Below are positions 8,721 to 16,328 of a DNA stretch of 30,916 bases, one piece after another. This DNA comes from Clostridium sp. GTDB lineage: Bacteria > Bacillota > Clostridia > Clostridiales > Clostridiaceae. Positions within the stretch are counted from its first letter, which is position 1. Every line of letters starts with the position of its first letter. The stretch lies in NCBI GenBank assembly GCA_003539755.1, contig DPOH01000187.1, forward strand, positions 1 through 30,916, in the 5' to 3' direction. The notes below the pieces were generated by a model. It did no database searches and was not told the origin of the DNA. It worked only from the letters and a program-made list of their open reading frames with translations. Position numbers and translations under genes: made by a program.

Positions 8721-9155
8721 TTACAAATAATCCTTACATAAATCACATAATGTATTTTTTTCGCTTTCTTCAATCGTTCCTTCAACTATAACCTTACTTC
8801 TTGATAATGCAAAACATGATTTAGAAATATGATAAGTTCTTCCTTTTGGTGTCCAGTATACAGTTTTATCACTTGTATTATCTATGTACTCACTTTCCCC
8901 CAAACGTTCCTTCCCCTCAAAGGAATTTTTATTTTCATTATTATCTTCATTATTTAAATTTAGTTCATCTTTTCTTGAGCCTTTTACATAAACTCTATTT
9001 TCTACTTCATAGCTTTTATCCTTATCTCTAAAAATCCCTATAGGAAGGCTTTCAACTATGGTAACTATAACTCTCCTTTTTACAATTCCAAATTTAAATA
9101 ATAAATACAATAATATAATTATGACTGCAAACATAATTAAAATTATTTCTACCAT
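8721..9155 (-). CDS. small single-pass membrane protein with Cys-rich C-terminal domain
   Basis: 144 residues. The first about 20 form one transmembrane helix, followed by a short VEN.VYVKG segment, a Glu/Asn/Ser-rich linker, and a C-terminal domain starting VYWTPKGRTYHISKSC and ending LCDLCKDYL. The arrangement Y-H-x4-C...C-x2-C resembles a small Cys/His domain found at the end of many clostridial membrane and nuclease-like proteins and may bind a metal; I do not recognise a named function. ATG with AAGGAG upstream. Single gene, ended by the adjacent 23-bp stem. Confidence 0.8.
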   Translation of the reverse strand: MVEIILIMFAVIIILLYLLFKFGIVKRRVIVTIVESLPIGIFRDKDKSYEVENRVYVKGSRKDELNLNNEDNNENKNSFEGKERLGESEYIDNTSDKTVYWTPKGRTYHISKSCFALSRSKVIVEGTIEESEKNTLCDLCKDYL

Positions 9156-9417
9156 TCTATTTATTCTCCTTCATTATATCTATGTATACATTAAAATATT
9201 CCTTATCTATTATATGGTATTTTAATGCTTTTGAACATATTACTGTTAAGTTTTAATAAAAATCATACCGCAATCACCTTTTATTCCAAATAAAAAAATG
9301 ATAATTAATATAACCCTTGTAAAAAAGTCAAAAAAATATATAATATAAAATATAACCAATATAGCATTAAAGGATATTTATATATTAGAGAATGTACATA
9401 TATTTTTTACATATATT

Positions 9418-9431
9418 TGCACACGTTAACA
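9418..9431. promoter_or_regulatory. cre/LacI-type 14-bp site
   Basis: TGCACACGTTAACA fits TG-N4-CG-N4-CA, the frame of catabolite-responsive elements and LacI-family operators. It lies in the orphan promoter-like region; its counterpart is the site at 17375. Confidence 0.4.
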
Positions 9432-9646
9432 AATAATTATCTATAATATACGCCTTTATATTACATGTGCATACCTTACATTTTTAATAATATATATATC
9501 CTTTTAAACTTATAATATTATACCCAATTAAGTATTCGTTTACATTAGCTGTAGTATTTTTTTAATATATAGTTAATTAATATTAATTAGTAAATTTGAA
9601 TTTTATACATTAAGCAATGTGCTACCAAAAAAACAAAAAAACAAAA

Positions 9647-9699
9647 AAATAAAACAATAAAAACTTAAGTAAAATACTTTTGTCTTTATTGTTTTATTT
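9647..9699. terminator. terminator after dctM, stem readable from both strands
   Basis: Perfect 15-bp arms AAATAAAACAATAAA (9647-9661) and TTTATTGTTTTATTT (9685-9699), with an inner AAGTA/TACTT pairing. It lies 17 bases beyond the dctM stop and is A/T only, so it is a weak but plausible terminator for the TRAP operon (minus) and for any plus-strand transcript from the orphan promoter. Confidence 0.55.
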
Positions 9700-9715
9700 A
9701 TATTTATTTAAATTA

Positions 9716-11023
9716 TTATTTTATCATTCCAAGAACCCCTGGAAGCCACATACTTAACTGTGGTATAAATGTTACACATAAAAGTGCTACAAATATCGCA
9801 CAATAGAATGGAATTATCTTTTTCATAACATCTTCAATCTGAAGATTTGCCACACTACATCCTACAAATAATACATTTCCAACTGGAGGTGTTATAGTAC
9901 CAACTGCAAGGTTCATTACTATCATTACTCCAAATTGAATTGGATCCATACCTAAAGTCTTTGCTATTGGTAAGAAAATTGGAGTGAATATTAATAATGC
10001 TGGTGCCATATCCATAAATGTTCCTACTATTAATAAGAATATATTTAATACTATTAAAATTACAACCTTATTTGTAGATATTCCAAGAACTAATTTACTA
10101 ATTGCCGCAGGTATTCCTGTAAATGACATTACGAATGATAATACTGATGATGCTCCTATAATAAGCATTACTGTTGTTGTCATAACTGCTGCTTCACTTA
10201 AAATTTTAGGCATTTCAGATAATTTAATACTCTTATATATAAATACTGATAATATAAATGTATAAGCTACTGCTATACCTGCTGCTTCTGTTGGAGTAAA
10301 TACTCCAAGTATTATCCCTCCTATAACGATTACAATAAGGAGTAAACTAGGTATTGCATCTATAAAACATTTAAATATTAGTTTTAAATCGAATTTGTAG
10401 TTTGCTGTTGTGTAATTATGTTTCTTTGCTATAAAAAATGCTACTATCATACATACAAAACACCATAATAATCCTGGAATCCATCCTGCCATAAACAATG
10501 CTGCGACTGAAGTTCCTCCGCTTGCTAATGAATATACTATAAATGCTGCTGTTGGTGGAATTAATTGTCCTACTGGAGCTGTTGCTACATTAACTGCTGC
10601 TGAAAATCCTTCATCATATCCTGCTTCCTTTTCTAGATTTCCCATTACTCCACCTATTGCAGCAGCAGCTGCTACACCTGATCCTGAAAGTGATCCAAAT
10701 AATGCATTACCTGCAATATTTGTATGTGCAAGTGATCCTGGTACTTTACCAAAACATGCTAGAGATAAATTTATTAATTTCTTAGCAATTCCTCCATTGC
10801 CCATGAGAAGCCCTGCAAGAATAAAGAACGGTACTGCAATCAATGTAAAACTATCCATACCAGTTGCAAGCTTTTGTGCTGAAATAAACATTCCAAACTT
10901 TGGTGTAAGGCAATATGTCATTGCACCTAATGCTGATAGAACTATACCGAATGAAATAGGTACATTAAATATTAACAGTGTAAAAAATATTATTATTAAT
11001 AATAATCCTACTTGTAATTCCAT
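9716..11023 (-). CDS. dctM: TRAP transporter large permease (DctM family)
   Basis: 435-residue integral membrane protein of the DctM/IT superfamily, the ion-coupled translocation subunit of a TRAP transporter. Typical segments are NVPISFGIVLSALGAM, ILAGLLMGNGGIAKKL, NAL FGSLSGSGVAAAAAIGGVM in the first half, and the second-half counterpart PPVGNVLFVGCSV; about 12 hydrophobic segments are visible. It follows dctQ by 17 bases, with GGGGGA before its ATG, and is the last gene of the unit. Its cluster (GH105, RhaM, GH4) points to uptake of unsaturated rhamnogalacturonan or galacturonate oligosaccharides; TRAP systems carry organic acids including uronates, so this fits. Confidence 0.95.
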   Translation of the reverse strand: MELQVGLLLIIIFFTLLIFNVPISFGIVLSALGAMTYCLTPKFGMFISAQKLATGMDSFTLIAVPFFILAGLLMGNGGIAKKLINLSLACFGKVPGSLAHTNIAGNALFGSLSGSGVAAAAAIGGVMGNLEKEAGYDEGFSAAVNVATAPVGQLIPPTAAFIVYSLASGGTSVAALFMAGWIPGLLWCFVCMIVAFFIAKKHNYTTANYKFDLKLIFKCFIDAIPSLLLIVIVIGGIILGVFTPTEAAGIAVAYTFILSVFIYKSIKLSEMPKILSEAAVMTTTVMLIIGASSVLSFVMSFTGIPAAISKLVLGISTNKVVILIVLNIFLLIVGTFMDMAPALLIFTPIFLPIAKTLGMDPIQFGVMIVMNLAVGTITPPVGNVLFVGCSVANLQIEDVMKKIIPFYCAIFVALLCVTFIPQLSMWLPGVLGMIK

Positions 11024-11040
11024 AAAATTTGTCCCCCTTA

Positions 11041-11553
11041 TTAACCTTCTGTGACAGTTTCTTTTAAGGTATTCTTAACATTTTTTTCGTATACCTTTTC
11101 ACTACTAAATAAAGCTTTGAGCTTTAACACTGAATAATAAATAGTTAATACTCCACTTATAGGTAATGACATGTACAAAACTGGCATTGGAAGATGCATA
11201 GCTGCAGATGTTTGACCAACTGAATTCATACATACTAAAATTCCACCATATATTAATACAAACACTGATAAGAAAATTACTGCTAATTCAATAAATGTGT
11301 TAATAATTTTTTGATGTTTTGCACTAAATGTCTTTGTAAAAAAGTTTATTGATAAATGCTTATTTAATCCATATGCATATGGGCTTCCGAGCATAGTAAG
11401 CCATATAAGTGAATATCTTAAAAACTCTTCTGTCACCTTACTTGGATTACCAAGTACGTATCTTGTGAATACTTGCCAGCAGCACACTACTGCCATACAT
11501 GCAAGCAATATTACAATTGCACCATTTAATGTTCTATCTATAATCTTTTTCAT
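11041..11553 (-). CDS. dctQ: TRAP transporter small permease (DctQ family)
   Basis: 170-residue protein with four transmembrane helices. Family marks are CCWQVFTRYVLGNPSKVTEEFLRYSLIWLTMLGSPYAYGLNKHLSINFF in the first half and a Pro/Leu-rich LPMPVLYMSLPISGVL helix near 130. It forms the membrane unit together with DctM and receives ligand from DctP. The gene lies between dctP (20-base gap) and dctM (17-base gap) in one operon. Start at ATG; ribosome site AGAGGT. Confidence 0.93.
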   Translation of the reverse strand: MKKIIDRTLNGAIVILLACMAVVCCWQVFTRYVLGNPSKVTEEFLRYSLIWLTMLGSPYAYGLNKHLSINFFTKTFSAKHQKIINTFIELAVIFLSVFVLIYGGILVCMNSVGQTSAAMHLPMPVLYMSLPISGVLTIYYSVLKLKALFSSEKVYEKNVKNTLKETVTEG

Positions 11554-11573
11554 AGTACATACCTCTTTATTAA

Positions 11574-12584
11574 TTATTTGTATTGCTGAATATCTTCATA
11601 ATACTCTTTATATTTTTCACCTTTATCCTTAAAATCTTGATGCATTGGTTGAACTGCTTCAATAAATGGAGTTTTATCTATCTTGTAGAATGTTACACCC
11701 ATTCCTTCTGCTTCTTTTGTTGCATCTTCAATAGTTTCAACATAATCTTTTTTGTATTGTTCATTAGATTCTTTTAATGCTTCTTTAATTGCAGATTGTT
11801 GTTCTTCATTTAAACTATCCCAATACTTACTACTTATTATTACAATATCAGGTGAATATTGATGTTCTGTATAAGTGTATGACTTTGCAAGCTCACCATG
11901 TTTATCAACTGTAAGAGCCATTTCAGTATTTTCTGCACCATCTATTACATTCTGTTGCATTGCTGTATATGTTTCACTTGCAGACATAGGTACTGGAGCT
12001 CCCCCCATAAGTTCAATCATTTTCATTGAAGTTGAACTTTCCTGAACTCTAAATTTTTTCCCCTTCATATCTTCTGGACCTTTAACAGGGCCTTCTTCTT
12101 TTTTATACACATTTCTTGCTCCTGATGCATACCATCCAATTGCCATATACCCTTTATCTTTATCTCTAGTAAAAATTTCTTGAATTGCTTCACTATTATC
12201 CATTGCATTATAATAATGCTCAGTTCCTGTAAACAAGTATGGTAATGCAAATATAGAGTAATAATCATCGAATTGTCCAAGGGCTGTAGCACTTACTTTA
12301 GCCATATCAAGAACTCCTGCTTTTACGAGTTCTATCATATCTTTTTCTGAGCCTAAAACACCACTTGTATAAACTTCAACATCAAAATTTGAATTATTAC
12401 TTAAATTATCAGCAACATCATTAAGAGATTTTCCTATTAAAGAATCCTTTGCTTGCCCATGTGCAATTTTTAATTTAGTCTTACTATTCTCAACATTTTT
12501 TACCTGAGCAAAAGCAATTGTCCCCAAAGATCCTATAAACAAACAACATACTATTAGAACAAATATTTTTTTTAAAGTTTTCAC
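11574..12584 (-). CDS. dctP: TRAP transporter substrate-binding protein (DctP family)
   Basis: Extracytoplasmic solute receptor of about 336 residues. A signal peptide (VKTLKKIFVLIVCC... ending AFA) is followed by KLKIAHGQAKDSLIGKSLNDVADN, the ELVKAGVLDMAKVSATALGQF segment and the ligand-contacting region KKFRVQESSTSMKMIELMGGAPVPMSASETYTAMQQNVIDGAEN, whose Arg normally binds the substrate carboxylate. Start choice: the frame is open to an ATG at 12623, but GAGGAAG lies inside that extension, 8 bases before GTG at 12584, which also begins a cleaner signal peptide. Substrate is inferred to be an unsaturated uronic acid oligosaccharide, from neighbouring GH105 and GH4 genes. Confidence 0.93.
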   Translation of the reverse strand: MKTLKKIFVLIVCCLFIGSLGTIAFAQVKNVENSKTKLKIAHGQAKDSLIGKSLNDVADNLSNNSNFDVEVYTSGVLGSEKDMIELVKAGVLDMAKVSATALGQFDDYYSIFALPYLFTGTEHYYNAMDNSEAIQEIFTRDKDKGYMAIGWYASGARNVYKKEEGPVKGPEDMKGKKFRVQESSTSMKMIELMGGAPVPMSASETYTAMQQNVIDGAENTEMALTVDKHGELAKSYTYTEHQYSPDIVIISSKYWDSLNEEQQSAIKEALKESNEQYKKDYVETIEDATKEAEGMGVTFYKIDKTPFIEAVQPMHQDFKDKGEKYKEYYEDIQQYK

Positions 12585-12674
12585 TGAATTCACTTCCTCA
12601 TAATGACTAAAAATAATTTTCACTAATATTATTTATAAACTATATTTTCAATTTCTTATAAAATATCAATTTTT

Positions 12675-13799
12675 TTATTTTATATGATATAATGCTTCTA
12701 CAAGAGCTACAATTGTAAGTGATTGTCCATATGCCATAGGAGCAATTATAATATTCTTATAATGTTCTTTATCGTAACCCATTCCAGTTCCTCCAGACAC
12801 ATTAAGAACTGTTCCATCTTCTGCTATATTATCTAAAATTGCATCTACTGCTTTATAAGCTTTAGTTTTTAAGCTTTCATCTAAAATTCCTAGTCTTATT
12901 CCTTTAAGAATTCCTGCTGTTATTGCTGCAGAACCAGAAACTTCTTCATAACTGTCTTCATCATCAATTACAGTGTGCCAAAGTCCTGATTTAGATTGAT
13001 ATTTAATTAATTCTTTTACTTGAGCCTTAAATGTATCAATCAAGAACTTTTTAATTCCAGAATTTAAAGTACCATCAAACATCTCAATATAATCTAATAT
13101 TCCAAGTGTAAACCATGAATTTCCTCTACACCAGAAAACTTCTCCAAAATTGCTATTTTCATTAAAACTCCATCCATGATAAAACAATCCGCTCTTCTTA
13201 TCATAAAGATATTTAATATGCATAAGTACTTGATTTATTCCTTCATCTATCCAATCCTGTCTCTTATACTTTTGTCCCATCTTATTTAAAAATAATACTG
13301 TCATGAATAGTGTGTCTATCCACATTTCACTTTCATTAAGCCTTACTCCTTGTCTATCTCCATTTGCACTTGTAACATGCTGAAATCCACCTTCTCTAGT
13401 TCTTGGAATACATTCCATAAGCCAATCTGCCCATTTTACACATAAATCTTCAAATTGTTTATTGCTATACTTATCACATAAATTTGCTAAAGTTAAAAGT
13501 GGTGTTGTTGTATTTATGTTTTTTGAAGGTAATCCCTTTTCAATATTTTTTTTATACCAGTCTACTATAAAATCTTTATATTCATCAGTCTTATTAAAAT
13601 CATCTAATTTATAAAGTCCATACAATCCTACGCCTTGAGGCCAATCCCATTCTTCAAATCCAAAGTCTCTTGGGAACATTCCAATAGATTCATCACCTTC
13701 TTCAAGCATTTTTTCTTCATCAATATCTGCCTTTAAATTGATAAGTTTGTTAACAACCAAATCAAGTTTTGTTTTTAATCTTTTTTCATTTAAGTTCAT
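12675..13799 (-). CDS. GH105 unsaturated rhamnogalacturonyl hydrolase
   Basis: 374-residue cytoplasmic (alpha/alpha)6-barrel enzyme of family GH105 (YteR/YesR type). It hydrates the 4,5-double bond of the unsaturated galacturonic acid made by rhamnogalacturonan lyases, releasing that residue from rhamnose. Visible features are WDWPQGVGLYGLYK near 51, the catalytic Asp in SEMWIDTLFMTVLFLNKMG (D162), EVFWCRGNSWFTLGILDY near 220-240, SGLWHTVIDDEDSYEEVSGSAAITAGILKGIRLG, and a C-terminal GTGMGYD...IAPMAYGQSLTIVALVEALY. No signal peptide, so it works on imported disaccharides. GGAGG precedes the ATG. It has its own likely promoter at 13827-13855. RhaM and the TRAP genes are on the same strand. Confidence 0.93.
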   Translation of the reverse strand: MNLNEKRLKTKLDLVVNKLINLKADIDEEKMLEEGDESIGMFPRDFGFEEWDWPQGVGLYGLYKLDDFNKTDEYKDFIVDWYKKNIEKGLPSKNINTTTPLLTLANLCDKYSNKQFEDLCVKWADWLMECIPRTREGGFQHVTSANGDRQGVRLNESEMWIDTLFMTVLFLNKMGQKYKRQDWIDEGINQVLMHIKYLYDKKSGLFYHGWSFNENSNFGEVFWCRGNSWFTLGILDYIEMFDGTLNSGIKKFLIDTFKAQVKELIKYQSKSGLWHTVIDDEDSYEEVSGSAAITAGILKGIRLGILDESLKTKAYKAVDAILDNIAEDGTVLNVSGGTGMGYDKEHYKNIIIAPMAYGQSLTIVALVEALYHIK

Positions 13800-13811
13800 A
13801 ATATCCTCCTA

Positions 13812-13825
13812 CATAAGCGCTACAA
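13812..13825. promoter_or_regulatory. cre/LacI-type site just after the GH105 promoter
   Basis: CATAAGCGCTACAA has the palindromic AAGCGCTA core. It starts immediately downstream of the -10 box at 13827-13832 (minus strand), a position where a bound repressor would block initiation. Confidence 0.42.
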
Positions 13826-13826
13826 T

Positions 13827-13855
13827 TTATTAGTGTTAATTTTTTATCTTTTCAA
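13827..13855 (-). promoter_or_regulatory. predicted sigma-A promoter for GH105-dctPQM
   Basis: Minus strand TTGAAA (13855-13850), 17-base spacer, TAATAA (13832-13827), about 25 bases before the GH105 ribosome site. An AAGCGC operator-like core follows at once, and a second CG-centred site, CAAAAACGTTTACT, lies upstream at 13892-13905. Confidence 0.5.
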
Positions 13856-13900
13856 TATATCTTTTGTTTCATTTATTTTTATCTTTATTTGCAAAAACGT

Positions 13901-14221
13901 TTACTTTAAAAAGAACATTGGTTCTAAATCTATAGAAACCGGACTGTTATCTTCATTAGTTTCCATTATATCCGCCATATAATCCCACCATTTTCTACAA
14001 ATTTCAGTTTCAGAACTCTTATTCCAAAGTTCTTCATCTTCTAGCTCTATATAACCGATTAATGTATTGGTCTCTTTATCTAAAAATATTGAATAATTAC
14101 TTCCTCCATATTCATGTATCATGTCTTTCATTTCCTGCCATAAATTATTATGTCTCTTCTTGTATTCCTCTTCAAAGCCTTTAAAAAGCTTCATTTTAAA
14201 ACATTTTCTTACTTTACTCAT
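13901..14221 (-). CDS. rhaM: L-rhamnose mutarotase
   Basis: 106-residue cytoplasmic dimeric alpha/beta-barrel enzyme that interconverts alpha- and beta-L-rhamnose so that rhamnose isomerase can use both. The family pattern is clear: EEEYKKRHNNLWQEMKDMIHEYGGSNYSIFLD (catalytic His of the KRHN motif), GYIELEDEELW, and KWWDYMADIMETN...SPVSIDLEPMFFL. The rhamnose would come from the GH105 reaction. Ribosome site is weak (AAGG two bases before ATG). Rhamnose isomerase, kinase and aldolase genes are not in this window. Confidence 0.94.
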   Translation of the reverse strand: MSKVRKCFKMKLFKGFEEEYKKRHNNLWQEMKDMIHEYGGSNYSIFLDKETNTLIGYIELEDEELWNKSSETEICRKWWDYMADIMETNEDNSPVSIDLEPMFFLK

Positions 14222-14383
14222 AACCTTGTTCTTCAGAAATCTTATACATCACTTTTAATTTTAAATTCAGACTTCTTATCCCTTTCCTAAGTACTTAAAA
14301 TTATTATTGATTTCATATTCTTTCTATATTCCAATAATAAGTATTTTCTATTTTAATCTTTAATGGTATAATTGTATTCTATT

Positions 14384-14438
14384 CATTCCTTTGTGGCATT
14401 TGTGTTTTTGGCGAAATTACTATATCACAAAGAGAATG
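14384..14438. repeat. imperfect inverted repeat between GH4 and rhaM
   Basis: CATTCCTTTGTG (14384-14395) pairs with CACAAAGAGAATG (14426-14438) with a single bulged base, enclosing 30 bases. It lies in the 296-base gap between the two minus-strand genes. No T-run follows on the minus strand, so an mRNA stabilising or processing hairpin is as likely as a terminator. Confidence 0.4.
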
Positions 14439-14517
14439 ATTTTCTTTATTTTACACATTTTACTTACTTTATAACTTTTATTTAACTTAATCATTTGTAT
14501 TCTACTACTTTAATTCA

Positions 14518-15912
14518 CTATTTAAAAAATTCTTTTGGTAAATATTTAGCTGTATTTTGAAGCATTTCATTAAATAACTCCTTAGCTTCATCAAATGTGC
14601 ATGTAACTAATGGATCATTTACAAACGCTGTTAATGCAAGATTTTTATCTTTATTAAGTCCTGCTTTTAATACGGTTTCAACATTATTTACATGTCTCAT
14701 CACCATTGAATTTATATTTGATGGAATAGGTCCTGCTATAACTGGAGATACAAAATCTTTTCTAAATAATGCATTTGTTTCAACTACTGCACCTAATGGA
14801 AGATTACTTATCTGTCCTCTATTAGGTAAATTTACATTGGTCACCAAATCTCCCAATCCTAAAAGAGCTTTTATTTGCTTTACACCATCTTCTCCTGTTT
14901 CATTGATTTCAAATTCCATCTCTCCATTTACAAGTTTTCTGCTTTTTTCAAGTCTTTTTTCAAGGTCATCCATTCTCCATTTAACTGTTGTAAGTCCAAA
15001 TTTCCATGACTTAACTGTTTCCTTATCCTTAAGATACCACTTACCAGGTACAAATTCAGCTAAGTGTCTATCACCAGCAGCTGCTATAAGTCCAAAATTC
15101 TTAAATAAATCAAATTTAATTCTGTGTGCAAATTTAAAACTGTTATTCATCCAGTTATCATCGCCACCATCATCAAATCCCTCTTCATAATACTTGTCTG
15201 CAAATTTCTTGTAAATTGGAATTAAGTCGATTCCTTTATAGCTTGCTCTATCTATCCATGTAAAATGATTAATTCCTTTTACATTAATCTCTATGTCTTC
15301 TCTTAAAACTTTTTCTTCATGCATAATATCATTTATAGCTTCTGCCAATAATTTTTGTGTTCCAAATACCTCATGACAGCAGCCAAAAGCTTTTATTTCA
15401 GGAAATACTTCATATAGTGTTCTGACACATAATGTCATTGGATTTGTATAATTAATTACCCATGCATCTCTTGAATATTTCTTTATTGCTTCTGCAATTT
15501 CGACATACATTGGAATTGTTCTAAGTCCTCTCACTATTCCTCCAGGTCCTACTGTATCACCTACTGATTGATATATTCCATATTTTTCAGGAGCATGTAC
15601 ATCTGATTCCATTTCTTTAAATGTTCCTGGAAGTATAGATATTATTACAAAATCTGAACCTGTCAAAGCTTTTTCTAAACTTTCTGCCACTTCATATTTC
15701 CATTTTCCAAGTACATCATCTCTAGCACTAAGTTTATTACCTATTATTGCATTATTCTCTGCTGCTTCATGATCTATATCATATAAGCTTACTGTACCAC
15801 TTAAAACCTTTTCACGAGATAGATCACTCATTAGCCCCCATGCCCAACCTCGTGAGCCACCTCCAATATAAGCTATCTTAATATTTTTTACACCGCCGTC
15901 ATAATACTCCAT
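14518..15912 (-). CDS. GH4 alpha-galacturonidase
   Basis: 464-residue NAD- and divalent-metal-dependent GH4 glycosidase. The N-terminal Rossmann motif IAYIGGGSRGWAWGL lies at 13-27, SILPGTFKEMESDVHAPEKYGIYQSVGDTVGPGG at 92-125, the GH4 signature NYTNPMTLC at 154-162, the metal ligands GCCHEVFG at 177-184, and GINHFTWID near 212. This subgroup (TM0752/LplD type) acts on alpha-galacturonides rather than glucosides; the surrounding GH105, RhaM and TRAP genes agree. AAAGGAG lies 8 bases before the ATG. The promoter has a good TATAAT (15949-15944, minus) but no recognisable -35, so it probably needs an activator, presumably the divergent AraC protein. Confidence 0.92.
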   Translation of the reverse strand: MEYYDGGVKNIKIAYIGGGSRGWAWGLMSDLSREKVLSGTVSLYDIDHEAAENNAIIGNKLSARDDVLGKWKYEVAESLEKALTGSDFVIISILPGTFKEMESDVHAPEKYGIYQSVGDTVGPGGIVRGLRTIPMYVEIAEAIKKYSRDAWVINYTNPMTLCVRTLYEVFPEIKAFGCCHEVFGTQKLLAEAINDIMHEEKVLREDIEINVKGINHFTWIDRASYKGIDLIPIYKKFADKYYEEGFDDGGDDNWMNNSFKFAHRIKFDLFKNFGLIAAAGDRHLAEFVPGKWYLKDKETVKSWKFGLTTVKWRMDDLEKRLEKSRKLVNGEMEFEINETGEDGVKQIKALLGLGDLVTNVNLPNRGQISNLPLGAVVETNALFRKDFVSPVIAGPIPSNINSMVMRHVNNVETVLKAGLNKDKNLALTAFVNDPLVTCTFDEAKELFNEMLQNTAKYLPKEFFK

Positions 15913-15928
15913 TATTTATTCTCCTTTC

Positions 15929-15942
15929 CTTAAGCGCATTTA
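15929..15942. promoter_or_regulatory. AAGCGC operator-like site after the GH4 -10 box
   Basis: CTTAAGCGCATTTA lies immediately downstream of the minus-strand TATAAT, the same position as the GCGCTTA core after the GH105 -10 box. Match to a full cre is weak; the shared placement is the argument. Confidence 0.35.
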
Positions 15943-15981
15943 TATTATAATGCCAATATATTTCTGTTTCTTTAATTTTTT

Positions 15982-15995
15982 TGCAAACGTATAGA
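15982..15995. promoter_or_regulatory. cre/LacI-type site
   Basis: TGCAAACGTATAGA, TG-N4-CG form, 33 bases upstream of the GH4 -10 box, so it overlaps where a -35 would be. Confidence 0.4.
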
Positions 15996-16094
15996 ATTTT
16001 CATAAAAATTTTGCTATTATATTATTAATTTTAGAGATTAAAATAAGTGATTTGACAAAAATTGAACATTTATTAAGTGTTAGAATATCAATTT

Positions 16095-16108
16095 TGAAAA
16101 CGTTTATA
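16095..16108. promoter_or_regulatory. cre/LacI-type site
   Basis: TGAAAACGTTTATA is close to the ideal TGAAAACGTTTTCA palindrome recognised by CcpA/LacI-family proteins. It lies midway between the divergent GH4 and araC-type genes. Confidence 0.5.
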
Positions 16109-16328
16109 ATTAATCTCAATAAATAAAATTATTTCAATAAATAATTTTATTCAAGTATGCTTTATAACTAATTAATTATTTATGTATATAGTTAGTTTCA
16201 TCCAAAGTGGTACAAAAATAATAGAAAATTTGAGTTATATAAAAATCTTGGCTTTTGAAGCCTTGATATATAAAAATTAAGAAATATTATTAACCCTAAC
16301 TTAATTTATAAAATGAGGTGATTTTTTT

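Larger units (their letters stand above)
9156..9715. other. gene-free 560-bp spacer holding an orphan promoter-like region
   Basis: No supportable gene. On the plus strand, 9317-9345 reads TTGTAA-N16-TATAAT, a cre/LacI-type 14-mer follows at 9418-9431, and 9536-9580 is 34/45 identical without gaps to 17511-17555, just upstream of the DhuI-like gene. The spacer is therefore a diverged copy of that promoter region with no gene behind it; the nearest plus-strand element is the stem at 9647-9699. Only an 11-codon frame without ribosome site starts in it (9617). Confidence 0.5.
15913..16328. promoter_or_regulatory. divergent promoter region between GH4 and araC-type gene
   Basis: No gene in 416 bases. 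Minus strand: TATAAT at 15949-15944 for the GH4 gene, lacking a -35, with AAGCGC just downstream. Plus strand: GAGGTGA ribosome site for the regulator and a small GGCTT-TTG-AAGCC hairpin (16250-16262). TTGACA occurs at 16052 without a well-spaced -10. Two strong CG-centred sites are listed separately. Confidence 0.5.

Noticed and set aside
9617..9652. 11-codon plus-strand frame in the orphan promoter region as a small peptide gene
   Set aside because: No ribosome site and a poly-Lys/Asn sequence produced by an A-rich run.
9984..10265. 93-residue frame opposite dctM
   Set aside because: Antisense shadow of a well-supported membrane permease; Asn/Ile-rich with no start signal.
14597..15190. 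197-residue open frame on the strand opposite the GH4 gene
   Set aside because: It lies wholly inside a clear GH4 coding region, has no ribosome site and a Ser/Phe/Leu-rich composition typical of an antisense reading of a real gene.
16250..16262. GGCTT-TTG-AAGCC hairpin as a terminator or operator upstream of the araC-type gene
   Set aside because: Only five pairs, no T-run, and no neighbouring copy; not distinguishable from chance.
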